The position numbers and the translations under genes are program-made. The notes under the pieces are model-generated. The model saw nothing but the letters and a program-made list of their open reading frames with translations, made no database searches and was not told where the DNA came from. Shown here piece after piece: positions 1 to 9,353 of a DNA stretch of 64,000 nt. This stretch comes from Methylobacter sp. S3L5C (GTDB lineage: Bacteria > Pseudomonadota > Gammaproteobacteria > Methylococcales > Methylomonadaceae): contig NZ_CP076024.1 of NCBI RefSeq assembly GCF_022788635.1, positions 3,759,503 through 3,823,502 on the forward strand. The letters run 5' to 3'. Position 1 is the stretch's first letter; each line of letters begins with the position of its first letter.

Positions 1-1
1 A

Positions 2-151
2 CACTCCTGATGCGAGTATAAACACCAGTATGCTGGGTGTCATACCTTTGGCCAAACCACGCTTTTCCAGATAACCCTGTAGATATCTGGCTGCTATAAA
101 GAACACAAGGGTAGAGATAATAAGGTTCCAAAAGGAGGGTAGCGTAAACAT
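2..151 (-). CDS. Hypothetical small membrane protein (3' end outside window)
   Basis: An open frame of 50 codons starts with ATG at 151 and runs leftward off the window edge, so only the N-terminus is seen. It begins MFTLPSFWNL and has two hydrophobic stretches (about residues 8-20 and 38-50) separated by a charged loop with the sequence QGYLEKRGLAKG. This looks like a small inner-membrane protein with a cytosolic loop. I do not recognise the family. No clear Shine-Dalgarno sequence precedes the ATG. It shares orientation with the Hsp70 gene but is separated from it by a repeat-containing gap, so operon membership is doubtful. Confidence 0.5.
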   Translation of the reverse strand, partial: MFTLPSFWNLIISTLVFFIAARYLQGYLEKRGLAKGMTPSILVFILASGV

Positions 152-245
152 AAGCAGATTTTCTCTTGAGTTTAATTGAGAAGTTATTTTTCAATGGCCT
201 TATTAAATACTGTATCAAGCATTAAGGCGATTTCCTGCGAAGAAC

Positions 246-410
246 ATACCCAATTCGCTGGTCTTTTTATTTATTTTCTGCGTTGTCAAAATAGTTACGT
301 AGCCAGCTACGCGACTATTTTTCCGCCTCGGTAACTGCTTCTGCGTTGCTCTAGCTCCTGCATCCTTGCAGTCGTTGAAAATAAACAAAAATCCTGCGCC
401 ACTTGGGTAT
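246..410. repeat. MITE-like intergenic element with short inverted ends
   Basis: The gene-free stretch 152-481 holds a segment bounded by ATACCCAA at 246-253 and its inverse TTGGGTAT at 403-410. Inside it, 331-375 reads (on the minus strand) like the NDC-x-DAG coding pattern that recurs at about 4322-4430 between bioF and bioH. The two loci therefore share a dispersed sequence. No transposase is present. Nothing else was recognised in this gap. Confidence 0.45.
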
Positions 411-481
411 ACTAATTTTTGGATATTGCCTAAAAATTGATCTTGCCAGTACTTAACAAATATGTGTGGTTGTTGATTGAG

Positions 482-1780
482 TCAATTACTCCCCAAATAG
501 TACCGACTTGCATCACAAGCCAAACCAAAACCCACGCTGGATAAACGGTTCCCATCGGAAATTTCGGCCATTGGAAATAATCGACGGGTGATTTGTTGAA
601 TGATCGGAATGGCTGTACCACCGCCGGTAAGTATAACGAGAGCAACCTCATCTGTTTTAACACCCGCCATCACCACACATTCATTAATGATTTCCTGAAG
701 ATTCTCGATGCTCGCACAGAGACTCTCTTCAAATTGTGTCCGATTACTATACACTTGCAAACCTGCTTCAATAAAAGCCAGATCAGCAATTGCTTGCTCG
801 TTTGAGCTAAGCTGAATCTTGGTTTCTTCAATGAGAGACATCAATATGTGCCCCTGTTCTTCCTCAACAATTGATAACAGCCTGTTGGTAAGGGCTTTGT
901 CGGTTGACTGGCTGATTAACGCGCTTAAATCCCTTTTATATTTTCGCGTATACATGTATTGAATTTTACTCAACTCTGACAAATCAAAAAAAGGTGTTAT
1001 TGGAAAAGTCAGACCTTTTGAACCCCATAAAGAACCCATGCCCAATAATGGCATAAAAGATTTCAGGCTCAATGCCCGATCAAAATCATTACCACCAATC
1101 CTTACTCCGGCATTAGCCAAAATATCCTCTTGGCGCTCAGGCTTTTTGATATAACGCCCGGATAAACGCATTATCGTAAAGTCCGAGGTACCCCCACCAA
1201 TATCCATAACAATAGCTAAGCGCTCTTTATCGCCCATCGTTAATTCATGAGCGAATGCAGCGGCAATTGGCTCATATTGAAAGCGAATATTTTTAAAACC
1301 GGCCGATGTAAATATGGCTTCAAGTTGACCTTCTGCCTCCTTATCCGCCTTATCATTGCCATTGACAAAATGAACGGGTCTTCCTGCAACAACGTTACTG
1401 ATTTCTCTGCCTGCAAATAACTCGGCTTTATTTTTTATATCCTCAATAAAATAGCCGATAATGGACTCAAATTTTGTTTTTCTTCCGCCGATGATAGTTC
1501 CTTCATTCATTAAAGAAGTTCCAAGCACCCGCTTAAAACTTCTCATGAAGCGGCCATCTTCTCTTGCGACATAGGCGTTGATTGCTTTGCGGCCAAAAAG
1601 AACACTGTTAGTTTCTGCCGGAAAAAAAATTGTCGACGGTATCGTTAAATGTTCTTCCTCTACTGGAACCAGTGTTATTGGATGATGACTACCAGTAGCA
1701 ATGGCAACTGTTGTGTTAGACGTTCCAAAATCGATTCCACAGGCAATTTCATTGTTGCCATGCATTTTTCGTGTAGTCAT
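482..1780 (-). CDS. yegD: Hsp70-family chaperone-like ATPase, YegD type
   Basis: A short Hsp70 relative that keeps the actin-like ATPase domain but lacks the long DnaK substrate-binding region (about 430-440 residues against 600+ for DnaK). Visible signatures are GIDFGTSNTTVA (phosphate-1) near the N-terminus, MDIGGGTSDF (phosphate-2) near residue 200 and LTGGGTAIP (adenosine motif) about 40 residues from the end. The stretch VAGRPVHF followed by RFQYEPIAAA, and IGGNDFDRAL with FMPLLGMG, match the YegD branch. The frame can also start at GTG 1807 or ATG 1765. None has a strong Shine-Dalgarno; I chose ATG 1780. The role is probably in protein quality control, but the substrates of this branch are poorly defined. 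Confidence 0.85.
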   Translation of the reverse strand: MTTRKMHGNNEIACGIDFGTSNTTVAIATGSHHPITLVPVEEEHLTIPSTIFFPAETNSVLFGRKAINAYVAREDGRFMRSFKRVLGTSLMNEGTIIGGRKTKFESIIGYFIEDIKNKAELFAGREISNVVAGRPVHFVNGNDKADKEAEGQLEAIFTSAGFKNIRFQYEPIAAAFAHELTMGDKERLAIVMDIGGGTSDFTIMRLSGRYIKKPERQEDILANAGVRIGGNDFDRALSLKSFMPLLGMGSLWGSKGLTFPITPFFDLSELSKIQYMYTRKYKRDLSALISQSTDKALTNRLLSIVEEEQGHILMSLIEETKIQLSSNEQAIADLAFIEAGLQVYSNRTQFEESLCASIENLQEIINECVVMAGVKTDEVALVILTGGGTAIPIIQQITRRLFPMAEISDGNRLSSVGFGLACDASRYYLGSN

Positions 1781-1931
1781 ACCAAGTTTTATTGTAAATA
1801 GAGCCACTGATATTTATGATCAGTAATCCGGGGTTGGGCTAAACCGGGAATTACCACGGCAATATATTTTCCCGTCTGATAACGGCCAGGATAATCCAAA
1901 GCTCAAAATGAGCAGAACACTAAGAAATTTT

Positions 1932-2591
1932 TTACAACGCCAATTTACTCGCCAACAAATCAAAATCAGCGCTTTCCAACCAAGGCAACATACCCAGCAA
2001 AGGAACGTCCAAAGCGGTTACAATGGTGTCTATGTTTTCATTAAGCTTTAACATGTGAGGGTCTACACATACGGCAATCCACCCAGCACAGGGCACACCC
2101 GAGTGTTGTATTGCTAAATAAGTTAATTTTGCATGATTGATACAACCCAATTTGATGCCAACCACCAGTATAATCGGCAATGCAAGCGCTTTTGCCAAAT
2201 CGCTAATATCTTCGTGATCATTCAACGGCGCATACCAACCTCCGGCACCTTCGACCACTACGATTTCAACTAATTCTTTCAGAACAGTAAAATACTCGAC
2301 AATACTGGCCAGCTTGACAGGATTAGTTGTGCCTGCAATATGCGGCGAAACAGGTAATTCGTATGCGTAGGGATTGATCAAGTCATAGTCAATCTTGAAT
2401 GATGCATTTTCCTGTATCAACAAGGCATCTTCATTTTTCAATTTTCCATTCTGCATAGAGCAACCTGCTGCGACTGGTTTCATACCAACAACGGTTTTTC
2501 CTTGCTGCTTAAAATAACGCATCAGCGCAATAGTCGCCCAGGTTTTTCCGGCATTGGTATCGGTACCGGTTATAAAATAGCCTTGTTCCAT
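1932..2591 (-). CDS. bioD: Dethiobiotin synthetase BioD
   Basis: Catalyses ATP- and CO2-dependent closure of the ureido ring of 7,8-diaminopelargonic acid to dethiobiotin, the penultimate step of biotin synthesis. The P-loop GTDTNAGKTW lies at residues 8-17, and VEGAGGWYAPL, the second conserved BioD segment, is near residue 115. The product is 219 residues, normal for the family. The frame is open further upstream into bioC, but the ATG at 2591 gives the family's standard start (MEQGYFITGTD) and lies 4 nt after the bioC stop. It is the last gene of the minus-strand bio cluster, so it is probably translationally coupled to bioC. No bioA (diaminopelargonate aminotransferase) is present in the window. 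Confidence 0.93.
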   Translation of the reverse strand: MEQGYFITGTDTNAGKTWATIALMRYFKQQGKTVVGMKPVAAGCSMQNGKLKNEDALLIQENASFKIDYDLINPYAYELPVSPHIAGTTNPVKLASIVEYFTVLKELVEIVVVEGAGGWYAPLNDHEDISDLAKALALPIILVVGIKLGCINHAKLTYLAIQHSGVPCAGWIAVCVDPHMLKLNENIDTIVTALDVPLLGMLPWLESADFDLLASKLAL

Positions 2592-2595
2592 AATG

Positions 2596-3378
2596 TTACA
2601 CCTTGGCGATAACGCTAATAACTTCAAAAGTCGCTGAAATCTGACCACTGACTTTATATTTTTCGTAAGCTAAAATCATCTGCTGCATTGCTGTTTTTGT
2701 GGTTATTTTTTTATTGCGACCGGCAATCACGTGCTGTGCGCCCAAGCATTTTAACTCTTGCATTAACATCCAAACAGAATCATAAGGAGATATATAAAGC
2801 TTACTTTTAAACTGACTATTTTTAAATCCCGCTTGCTGAAGAAACAGCTTTAACTGTGCTTCGCTGTAAAAAGTATTAACGTGATTGTAGTTATCAACAG
2901 TAGCCCACGCACTTTTCAGCTCCTGTAGTGTTTGTGGGCCAAATGTCGAAAAAACAAGCTGACCTTCCGGTTTTAATACCCGTTTAATATCAGTAAAAAC
3001 TACCTCCAAATTTCGACACCATTGCAAGGCAAGGTTTGAATAAACACCATCAATACTTTTCTCGGCAAGAGGCAAGTGCTCTGCATCTGCACAGATATAG
3101 TTAACGCGGTATTTATCAGACAACTTGCCTTGCGTTGTTTGCAACATCGATAAAGCAATATCCAGAGCAATAACAGTTTCATAGTTCGAATGTACTAATA
3201 ACTCACCGGTTAAAAACCCCGTACCGCACCCCAAGTCCAACAAGGTATCAGTCAGCTTGGTTGCATCAATGGCATGGAGTAATTCTCTACCTACGGTACG
3301 CTGCAATCCGGCGACACTGTCATAAGTTAATGAAGCGGCTGAAAATGATTGTTTAATTCTGACTTTATCCAGGATCAT
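2596..3378 (-). CDS. bioC: Malonyl-ACP O-methyltransferase BioC
   Basis: SAM-dependent methyltransferase that caps the malonyl group of malonyl-ACP so that fatty-acid synthase enzymes can build the pimeloyl chain. Motif I, LLDLGCGTGF, is at residues 46-55. Downstream are DGVYSNLALQWC and VFSTFGPQTLQELKSAW, both hallmarks of BioC rather than of generic methyltransferases. Length 260 is typical. The start overlaps the end of bioH by 14 nt and the stop sits 4 nt before bioD, a tight operon arrangement. BioC/BioH pairing is the E. coli-type route to pimelate. Confidence 0.92.
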   Translation of the reverse strand: MILDKVRIKQSFSAASLTYDSVAGLQRTVGRELLHAIDATKLTDTLLDLGCGTGFLTGELLVHSNYETVIALDIALSMLQTTQGKLSDKYRVNYICADAEHLPLAEKSIDGVYSNLALQWCRNLEVVFTDIKRVLKPEGQLVFSTFGPQTLQELKSAWATVDNYNHVNTFYSEAQLKLFLQQAGFKNSQFKSKLYISPYDSVWMLMQELKCLGAQHVIAGRNKKITTKTAMQQMILAYEKYKVSGQISATFEVISVIAKV

Positions 3379-4147
3379 TATGCCTATCCAAAAAACAGGA
3401 AATAATGGTTAATACCTCTTCGGGATGTGACAAAAACGGGACATGCCCTGCTCTATCAATGATATTAATTGCTATTTTAGGCGCTAACGCTTGCATATTT
3501 TGACCTACACTGATGGGTACTAACGTATCCCTGCCACCTAATATCACAGAAACCGGCACCGTTATGTCAGATAAAGCTTGCCGTAAATCGGCATGTTTTA
3601 ATATCTGCAAACCACCTTGCAAAGTTTCTTTATCAGGTGCATTGCACTCCATGACTGCTGATTTAAGCGCTTTCAACAAGATTTTGTAATCCGGTAAGTT
3701 ACTCACTTGCAGGGATAAAAAGCGTAGCAAAGTCGCTTGACAACTTTCATTCAACTGCCCGGCAAAGGCCTCTAACAAACTAACATTCATGCCCGACCAC
3801 TGCCCTGTTTGGGTAAACAAAGGATTTCCTGCCAATAAAACCAGAGAATTAACACGCTCGGGAAAACGGTTGGCTATATCCAGCACTACCGTCGTACCCA
3901 ACGACCAACCCAACCAACAACTACTTTCATCAGATACGGCATTAACCAGCGCTTCACTGATCTGCTCCAGTGCAAATGAATCAATATTTTCACTGTATCC
4001 ATGCCCCGGCAAATCAACGCAGGTCACTTGATAATTTTTTGCTAACTGTTGGGCAAAATGTCGCCAAATGCCACTATGCATAGCCCAGCCATGAACCAGC
4101 ACCACGGGTTTGCCTTTACCAAAAGTTTGTTGATGAATTTTAGTCAT
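3365..4147 (-). CDS. bioH: Pimeloyl-ACP methyl ester carboxylesterase BioH
   Basis: Alpha/beta hydrolase that removes the methyl cap from pimeloyl-ACP methyl ester, ending chain building. The nucleophile elbow is GWSLG, within SCWLGWSLGTTVV. The acid is in GGRDTLVP and the histidine in DRAGHVPFLSHPEE. LVHGWAMHSGIW near the N-terminus is the oxyanion region. The frame opens at 4159, but the ATG at 4147 (MTKIHQQTFGKG) fits the family start better. It overlaps bioC by 14 nt. The 34-294 nt upstream (4181-4440) is a repeat-derived segment that separates it from bioF. Confidence 0.9.
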   Translation of the reverse strand: MTKIHQQTFGKGKPVVLVHGWAMHSGIWRHFAQQLAKNYQVTCVDLPGHGYSENIDSFALEQISEALVNAVSDESSCWLGWSLGTTVVLDIANRFPERVNSLVLLAGNPLFTQTGQWSGMNVSLLEAFAGQLNESCQATLLRFLSLQVSNLPDYKILLKALKSAVMECNAPDKETLQGGLQILKHADLRQALSDITVPVSVILGGRDTLVPISVGQNMQALAPKIAINIIDRAGHVPFLSHPEEVLTIISCFLDRHNDPG

Positions 4148-4180
4148 TCGTTTTTGCACAAAAATAGTGAACCATTTGGC

Positions 4181-4447
4181 TCATAAAACGATGTCGGTCG
4201 AGGATTGCAAACCCCAACCAGTACGTTTAAAAACGTCAATGACTTTCAAAATACGGCTCATGGATTTCCAAGCTTCGTCACGCTTTAGCTTTAAATTATC
4301 AACTTGGCAATGAAAAACCCCTGTTCTTCTTCGTACCCTTCGTGTCTCGGCAACTGCTCCTGCGTCTCTTAAGGAGCCTACTATTGGTGCTCTAGTTCCT
4401 GCATCCATGCAGTCATTCATGGTGAAAAGTTTTTGGCTTATTTTCAC
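4181..4447 (-). repeat. Repeat-derived segment with a doubtful 88-codon ORF between bioF and bioH
   Basis: An 88-codon frame overlaps the bioF stop by 4 nt. Its N-terminal part reads NDCMDAGTRAP followed by LRDAGAVAETRRVRRR. This resembles the minus-strand reading of the intergenic repeat near 331-375 (NDCKDAGARATQ), so the coding look probably comes from a dispersed nucleotide repeat and not from a biotin gene. No domain is recognisable. It sits exactly where bioF and bioH would otherwise abut, so the repeat probably inserted into the operon. It could still be translated by coupling to bioF. Confidence 0.45.
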
Positions 4448-5634
4448 TTTCTCGTTGCCTTAACCAACGTATCCAGCAACTGGTCAACCTGACATTCTTC
4501 ATGCAATGCCGAAAACGTTACCCGTAAGCGCGCACTCCCTTTTGGCACTGTGGGCGGTCTGATTGCACTGACTAAAAAACCGGCATTCAACAAGTCATTA
4601 CTGATATCTACAGCTCGTTGACTCGCGCCAATGATAATCGGTTGGATTGCGGAAGTGATATGGTCTTTACTTTTAGCATCAAGAGGATTTACCAAAGACA
4701 AACCTGCCTGCCCTGCCCCCAGCCTAAAACGATCCGCCAGCTTTTTAAGCTTATCTCTGCGCCAATTATCTGCAATAACGATTTTTAAACTGGCCCGCGT
4801 AGCTTCTGCGACTGCTGCAGGTAATGCCGTGGTATAAATATAGGTACGGGCTTTCTGGATCAAGGTTTCAATTAATGCGTCAGAACCCGCTATGAATGCG
4901 CCAAAAGTGCCAAAGCCTTTACCCAGCGTCCCCATTAACACGGGTACATCTTTCTGGTTAAGCCCGTAATATTCCAAAAGCCCACCACCATGTTCACCGA
5001 TTACGCCCAGTCCATGCGCATCATCAACCATTAACCACGCAGCACTGGCTTTTGCGGTGACAGATAATGCTGTCAAGGGCGCAAAATCACCGTCCATACT
5101 GAATACGCCATCAGTAACGATCAATTTATTACCTGTTGATTTTTTAAGCTGAATCGTAAGATTTTCAACATCCGCATGGGCATAGCGTTTAAACCTTGCA
5201 CCCGAGATCAAACCACCATCCAGCAAAGAAGCATGATTTAAACGATCTTCAAACACCGCATCACTTCGGCCTAACAACGCCGACATTACGCCCATATTGG
5301 CCATGTAACCGGTAGAAAACAATAAGGCCCGATCACGACCGGTGAAGGCCGCCAACTCTTCTTCAAGTGCGTGATGAGCGGCACTATGCCCACAGATTAA
5401 ATGTGCGGAACCACTGCCAACGCCGTAGTGATCAACGGCATTTTTAAAAGCGCTAACTACCTCAGGATGATTTGCCAGACCTAAATAATCATTACTGCAA
5501 AAATTGACGACATTGCGGCCGTCGATTTGAAGATTAACACCTTGAGGCGAAGCGATAATGCGTCGGGAACGATACAAACCTGCGTCAGCAATAGCTTCCA
5601 GATTACCCGGTAACTGTGAAAATGCAATTGTCAT
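4444..5634 (-). CDS. bioF: 8-amino-7-oxononanoate synthase BioF
   Basis: PLP enzyme condensing pimeloyl-ACP with L-alanine to 8-amino-7-oxononanoate. Visible residues are the PLP-binding DDAHGLG at 204-210, the Schiff-base lysine K239 in GTLGKGFGTFG, and SNDYLGLA at 48-55. The GSGSAHLICGHS segment (73-84) is typical of alpha-oxoamine synthases. Length 396 is normal. Its ATG overlaps the bioB stop by one base (ATGA type), giving translational coupling. The order bioB-bioF-bioH-bioC-bioD is shared by many gamma-proteobacteria. Confidence 0.95.
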   Translation of the reverse strand: MTIAFSQLPGNLEAIADAGLYRSRRIIASPQGVNLQIDGRNVVNFCSNDYLGLANHPEVVSAFKNAVDHYGVGSGSAHLICGHSAAHHALEEELAAFTGRDRALLFSTGYMANMGVMSALLGRSDAVFEDRLNHASLLDGGLISGARFKRYAHADVENLTIQLKKSTGNKLIVTDGVFSMDGDFAPLTALSVTAKASAAWLMVDDAHGLGVIGEHGGGLLEYYGLNQKDVPVLMGTLGKGFGTFGAFIAGSDALIETLIQKARTYIYTTALPAAVAEATRASLKIVIADNWRRDKLKKLADRFRLGAGQAGLSLVNPLDAKSKDHITSAIQPIIIGASQRAVDISNDLLNAGFLVSAIRPPTVPKGSARLRVTFSALHEECQVDQLLDTLVKATRK

Positions 5635-6626
5635 CAGGCGTAACTTGAACCGCCTGAATAAATACCCAAGCGGTCAAATAACGCCAAATCGTGGTTAGTC
5701 ATTGGATTGTCGGTTGTCAATAATTTATCACCGTAAAAAATAGAATTTGCACCCGCAAAAAAACATAAAGCCTGCATTTCATCGCTCATTTTGCTGCGAC
5801 CCGCTGACAAACGCACCCGTGATTTGGGCATCATAATTCTGGCAACCGCCAATGTTCTGATAAAAACAAGTGGATCCAAAACTTCCGTACCCATTAACGG
5901 CGTACCTTCAACCTGAACCAACATATTAACCGGCACACTTTCAGGGTGCTTGGGCATGTTGGCCAACTGGATTAACAAATTAGAGCGATCAACATCACTT
6001 TCACCCATACCAACAATACCACCACAACACACGTTAATACCGGCATCTCTAACCCGCGCCAAAGTATCCAGACGATCCTGATAGGTTCTTGTCGTAATGA
6101 CTTCAGAATAATACTCTTCAGAAGTATCCAGATTATGATTGTAATAATCCAAACCACCTTCTTTTAACCGGAGTGTTTGGGCATCGGTCAGCATTCCCAA
6201 GGTAACACAGGTTTCCATGCCCAGTGCTTTGACACCCTGAACCATCTCTATCACCCGTTCAACATCTTTGTCTTTTGGTTTACGCCAGGCCGCGCCCATA
6301 CAAAAACGTGAAGCACCTTGATCCTTGGCTTGCTTGGCGGCTTTTAAAACGGCATCAACCGGCATTAGTGCCTCGGGCGTTAAACCTGAATCATAACGCG
6401 CACTTTGCGGACAATAACCACAATCTTCTGAACACGAACCGGTTTTAATACTCAATAAGCTACTAATTTGAACTTCATTAGGATCAAAATGCTCTCTATG
6501 GACGATTTGAGCCTGAAAAAGCAAATCATTAAAAGGCAAAGCATAAAGTGCTTGCACTTCATCCAGTTGCCAATCATGACGAATGGCCAGTGAAACGTGA
6601 CGGTTAATGGCGGGGTTTTCAGGCAT
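5634..6626 (-). CDS. bioB: Biotin synthase BioB
   Basis: Radical-SAM sulfur-insertion enzyme converting dethiobiotin to biotin. The radical-SAM cluster cysteines are C65, C69 and C72 in [10 protein letters not shown]. Other BioB landmarks are [24 protein letters not shown] and [11 protein letters not shown], the last carrying the arginine that ligates the [2Fe-2S] cluster. Length 330 is typical. It is the first gene of the minus-strand biotin operon and is divergent from comF with only 69 bp between the starts, so both promoters must lie in or overlap that gap. A near match to a BirA operator was examined and not accepted (see rejected list). Confidence 0.96.
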   Translation of the reverse strand: MPENPAINRHVSLAIRHDWQLDEVQALYALPFNDLLFQAQIVHREHFDPNEVQISSLLSIKTGSCSEDCGYCPQSARYDSGLTPEALMPVDAVLKAAKQAKDQGASRFCMGAAWRKPKDKDVERVIEMVQGVKALGMETCVTLGMLTDAQTLRLKEGGLDYYNHNLDTSEEYYSEVITTRTYQDRLDTLARVRDAGINVCCGGIVGMGESDVDRSNLLIQLANMPKHPESVPVNMLVQVEGTPLMGTEVLDPLVFIRTLAVARIMMPKSRVRLSAGRSKMSDEMQALCFFAGANSIFYGDKLLTTDNPMTNHDLALFDRLGIYSGGSSYA

Positions 6627-6695
6627 TCGGTTATCTCCGGCTACAGTAATAAATTATGAGTAACAAGCAATGACATCACTCGTCAACCTGTTGAA

Positions 6696-7403
6696 ATGAA
6701 AAGTGTACACAACTGGATTAATATTATACAGGATTACCTACTTCCGCCTACCTGCATCTTGTGTGGCAATACCGGATCAAATGGCCTCGATTTATGTAAT
6801 TCGTGTTACCAGCGCTTACTTAGAAATAATCAGTGCTGTTATCGATGTGCAGAAATTTTTGAAACGCCAATAACTTCGCCTGTGCTTTGTGGACGCTGTC
6901 TAAGTTCAAATCCAGCCTTTGATGAAACTTACGCACCCTTTATCTATCAAGGCGAAATGCGTCACCTGATTACCTCATTAAAGTTTGGTGCACACTACAA
7001 AAACGCACGTTTACTGGGCCTGTTACTGGCTGAACACCTGAAACAAACAACGCAAAGACCTGATTTAATACTACCTGTTCCACTGCATAAAATCCGTTAC
7101 CAACAACGGGGCTTTAACCAGGCTATCGAAATTGCGAAAACAGTTGCCAAAGAATTAAAAATTCCTTTAGACCTGAATAGCTGCATCAAACATCGTGACA
7201 CGCCACATCAAACCGCTTTAACTGCAAAACAACGCCGTAAAAACATCAAAAATGCTTTCTCCATTATCAATCCTATTCATGCCCAACATATCGCCATCCT
7301 TGATGACGTAATGACTACCGGATCAACTGCCCATGAGTTGGCTTATCTATTAAAAAAAGCAGGAGTCGATCAGGTGGATGTTTGGGTGTGCGCTCGAGCT
7401 TGA
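6696..7403 (+). CDS. comF: ComF family protein (phosphoribosyltransferase fold)
   Basis: ComFC/GntX-type protein: an N-terminal zinc-ribbon-like region with paired cysteines (CILCGNTG, LCNSCY, CCYRC, LCGRC) followed by a type-I phosphoribosyltransferase domain. The PRPP loop is seen as ILDDVMTTGSTAHEL near the C-terminus. In competent bacteria ComFC supports natural transformation; in others its role is unclear. Length 235 is normal. The gene is divergent from bioB, a common gamma-proteobacterial arrangement. No strong Shine-Dalgarno precedes the ATG. Confidence 0.88.
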   Translation: MKSVHNWINIIQDYLLPPTCILCGNTGSNGLDLCNSCYQRLLRNNQCCYRCAEIFETPITSPVLCGRCLSSNPAFDETYAPFIYQGEMRHLITSLKFGAHYKNARLLGLLLAEHLKQTTQRPDLILPVPLHKIRYQQRGFNQAIEIAKTVAKELKIPLDLNSCIKHRDTPHQTALTAKQRRKNIKNAFSIINPIHAQHIAILDDVMTTGSTAHELAYLLKKAGVDQVDVWVCARA

Positions 7404-7514
7404 TTTAGAGTAGAAATTAATAACTACTTCTTATTTTTTGAGCTAAAAATACTGACAAAATAAGCACTACTATTGTTAGTCAAAATGTTTGATTGTCGGG
7501 CTTTCAAGATATAT

Positions 7515-8774
7515 TTAAATAACCTGATTAAGCATTGCATAAATTCTGGCAATTGCCCCCTGATTCTGACGCACAAATAGTAATCCTTTTTCGGCTAATG
7601 CCGCTCTGTACGCTGGCTGCTCATATAATGCCAACATGGCATTGACAACATCCTCTTTATTTTGGCATTGAATGGCAGCCTTACCACTTAATACTCCGCG
7701 TACTATCTCTTTAAAATTGGTCATATAAGGGCCAAACATTACAGGAATGCCCACAGCAGAGGCCTCCAGAATATTATGACCGCCGGTAGGCACCATGCTA
7801 CCGCCGACAAAAGCAACATCTGCAGCCGCATACAGAATTTTTAATTCACCCATGGTATCAGCCAGATAAACATCAGTTTCTGTATTTATGATGTTACCTG
7901 ACGTGCGCATGACTACCGCTAGTTGTAATTGTTCACACAGCTTTTCAACATCAGCAAAACGTTCGGGATGTCTTGGCGCTATCACCAGTAATAATTCAGG
8001 AATTTTTTGCTTGATTTCTTTATAAATCTCCAAAAACAAAGCTTCCTCGTCTTTATGGGTACTGGCAATCAACCAAACAAATCGTCCACCAAACAAATCG
8101 TTTTTTACCTGTAAACCCTGAATAATAATTGATTGTGGAATTTCAACATCAAATTTTATATTGCCTAACATGCTAACTTTATCACTGTCCGCACCAATAG
8201 CAATAAACCGGCTTGCATCATCTATTGTTTGTGTTGCAATACCTTTAACCTGAGCTAAAGCCGAATGAACCAACGAGGGGATTTTTTGATAACCACGAGA
8301 TGACTTTTCTGATAATCGGGCATTAATAATATATAAGGGGATATTATTTTTGCCGCAAGACATAAATAGATTTGGCCAGATTTCCGTTTCCATAATAACC
8401 GCCAACTTAGGCTTAAAACAGCGTATAAACCGATTGACTGCGCCAGGGATGTCATAAGGAAGGTAAACATGTGCCACTGTTTCCTGCATTACCTCAGTAA
8501 CCCGAGCAGATCCTGTCGGTGTAGTGGTGGTAATTAACAACTTGACATCTGGATGTTGCCTTTGTATATGTCGAACCAGGGGGAATAAAGCCTCAGCTTC
8601 GCCTACGGAGACAGCGTGAAACCAGATAACATCTTGAGGGAATTTTTTATTATATAAAGCAAAGCGTTCACGCCATCGACATCGATAGGCAGGTGCTTTT
8701 ATACCACGCCAGAGCAGACGTAAAAGTATGAAGGGAATTAACAGGTAAAAAAAACAAGAATAAATAATTCGCAT
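7515..8774 (-). CDS. waaA: 3-deoxy-D-manno-octulosonic acid transferase WaaA
   Basis: Inner-membrane-anchored GT30 glycosyltransferase that adds Kdo from CMP-Kdo to lipid IVA during LPS assembly. An N-terminal hydrophobic anchor (MRIIYSCFFYLLIPFILL) is followed by WFHAVSVGEAEA, a strong family signature containing the catalytic glutamate. ETEIWPN and FVGGSMVPTGGHNILE, the donor-binding segment, come later. Length 419 matches the family (about 425). It ends convergently with comF and starts 66 bp from rplI; this gap has no recognised signal. Confidence 0.94.
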   Translation of the reverse strand: MRIIYSCFFYLLIPFILLRLLWRGIKAPAYRCRWRERFALYNKKFPQDVIWFHAVSVGEAEALFPLVRHIQRQHPDVKLLITTTTPTGSARVTEVMQETVAHVYLPYDIPGAVNRFIRCFKPKLAVIMETEIWPNLFMSCGKNNIPLYIINARLSEKSSRGYQKIPSLVHSALAQVKGIATQTIDDASRFIAIGADSDKVSMLGNIKFDVEIPQSIIIQGLQVKNDLFGGRFVWLIASTHKDEEALFLEIYKEIKQKIPELLLVIAPRHPERFADVEKLCEQLQLAVVMRTSGNIINTETDVYLADTMGELKILYAAADVAFVGGSMVPTGGHNILEASAVGIPVMFGPYMTNFKEIVRGVLSGKAAIQCQNKEDVVNAMLALYEQPAYRAALAEKGLLFVRQNQGAIARIYAMLNQVI

Positions 8775-8840
8775 GGTAAAAAGGTGTAGACATCAGATTA
8801 AAAACCAACACCTACACCTTTCGCTTTACATTTTTAAAAA

Positions 8841-9290
8841 CTATGATTCAGCAACAACTTTTATACTCAGTGTTACGATAACATCAGAATGTAAATTAAT
8901 ATCAATATCATAATCACCAATAAGGCGAATCGCTCCATGCGGCAAACGAATTTGATGTTTTCCGACAGCAATACCTGCTGCAGTAATAGCATCAGCAATA
9001 TTATTAGTCCCTATGGAACCAAATAATCTGCCTTCGTCACCCGCTTTATGGGCAATTACAACTTGCAGCTTGCCTAATTCATTACCTAATTTTTGAGCAG
9101 CACTCAGCTTTTCAGCAGCGGCTTTTTCAAGATCGGCACGACGTGCTTCAAATTCGGCAATTTTCTTAACTGTTGCAGGAACAGCTTTACCTTGTGGAAC
9201 AAGATAGTTTCTTCCGTAACCTGATTTAATAGTGACTTTGTCACCCAAGCTACCCAAGTTTGCTATCTTTTCAAGAAGAATGACTTCCAT
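8841..9290 (-). CDS. rplI: 50S ribosomal protein L9
   Basis: Large-subunit protein L9. The N-terminal 23S-binding domain carries [15 protein letters not shown] and [18 protein letters not shown], the family signature. A central connecting helix ([19 protein letters not shown]) and the C-terminal domain with GRLFGSIG follow. Length 149 equals E. coli L9. It is last in the rpsF-rpsR-DUF2232-rplI run. A good Shine-Dalgarno (AAGG, in GGTAAGGATTTAAAG) precedes the ATG. Confidence 0.97.
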   Translation of the reverse strand: MEVILLEKIANLGSLGDKVTIKSGYGRNYLVPQGKAVPATVKKIAEFEARRADLEKAAAEKLSAAQKLGNELGKLQVVIAHKAGDEGRLFGSIGTNNIADAITAAGIAVGKHQIRLPHGAIRLIGDYDIDINLHSDVIVTLSIKVVAES

Positions 9291-9353
9291 CTTTAAATCC
9301 TTACCTTTCGGTTTTTAACCAATTATTTATACGCCGTCAGGCGTGTGTGTATT

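Noticed and set aside
6680-6710. Possible BirA operator between bioB and comF (TCGTCAACC ... AGTGTACAC)
   Set aside because: Half-sites match the TTGTAAACC/GGTTTACAA consensus at only 7 of 9 and 6 of 9, the 13-nt spacer is shorter than expected, and the second half lies inside comF.
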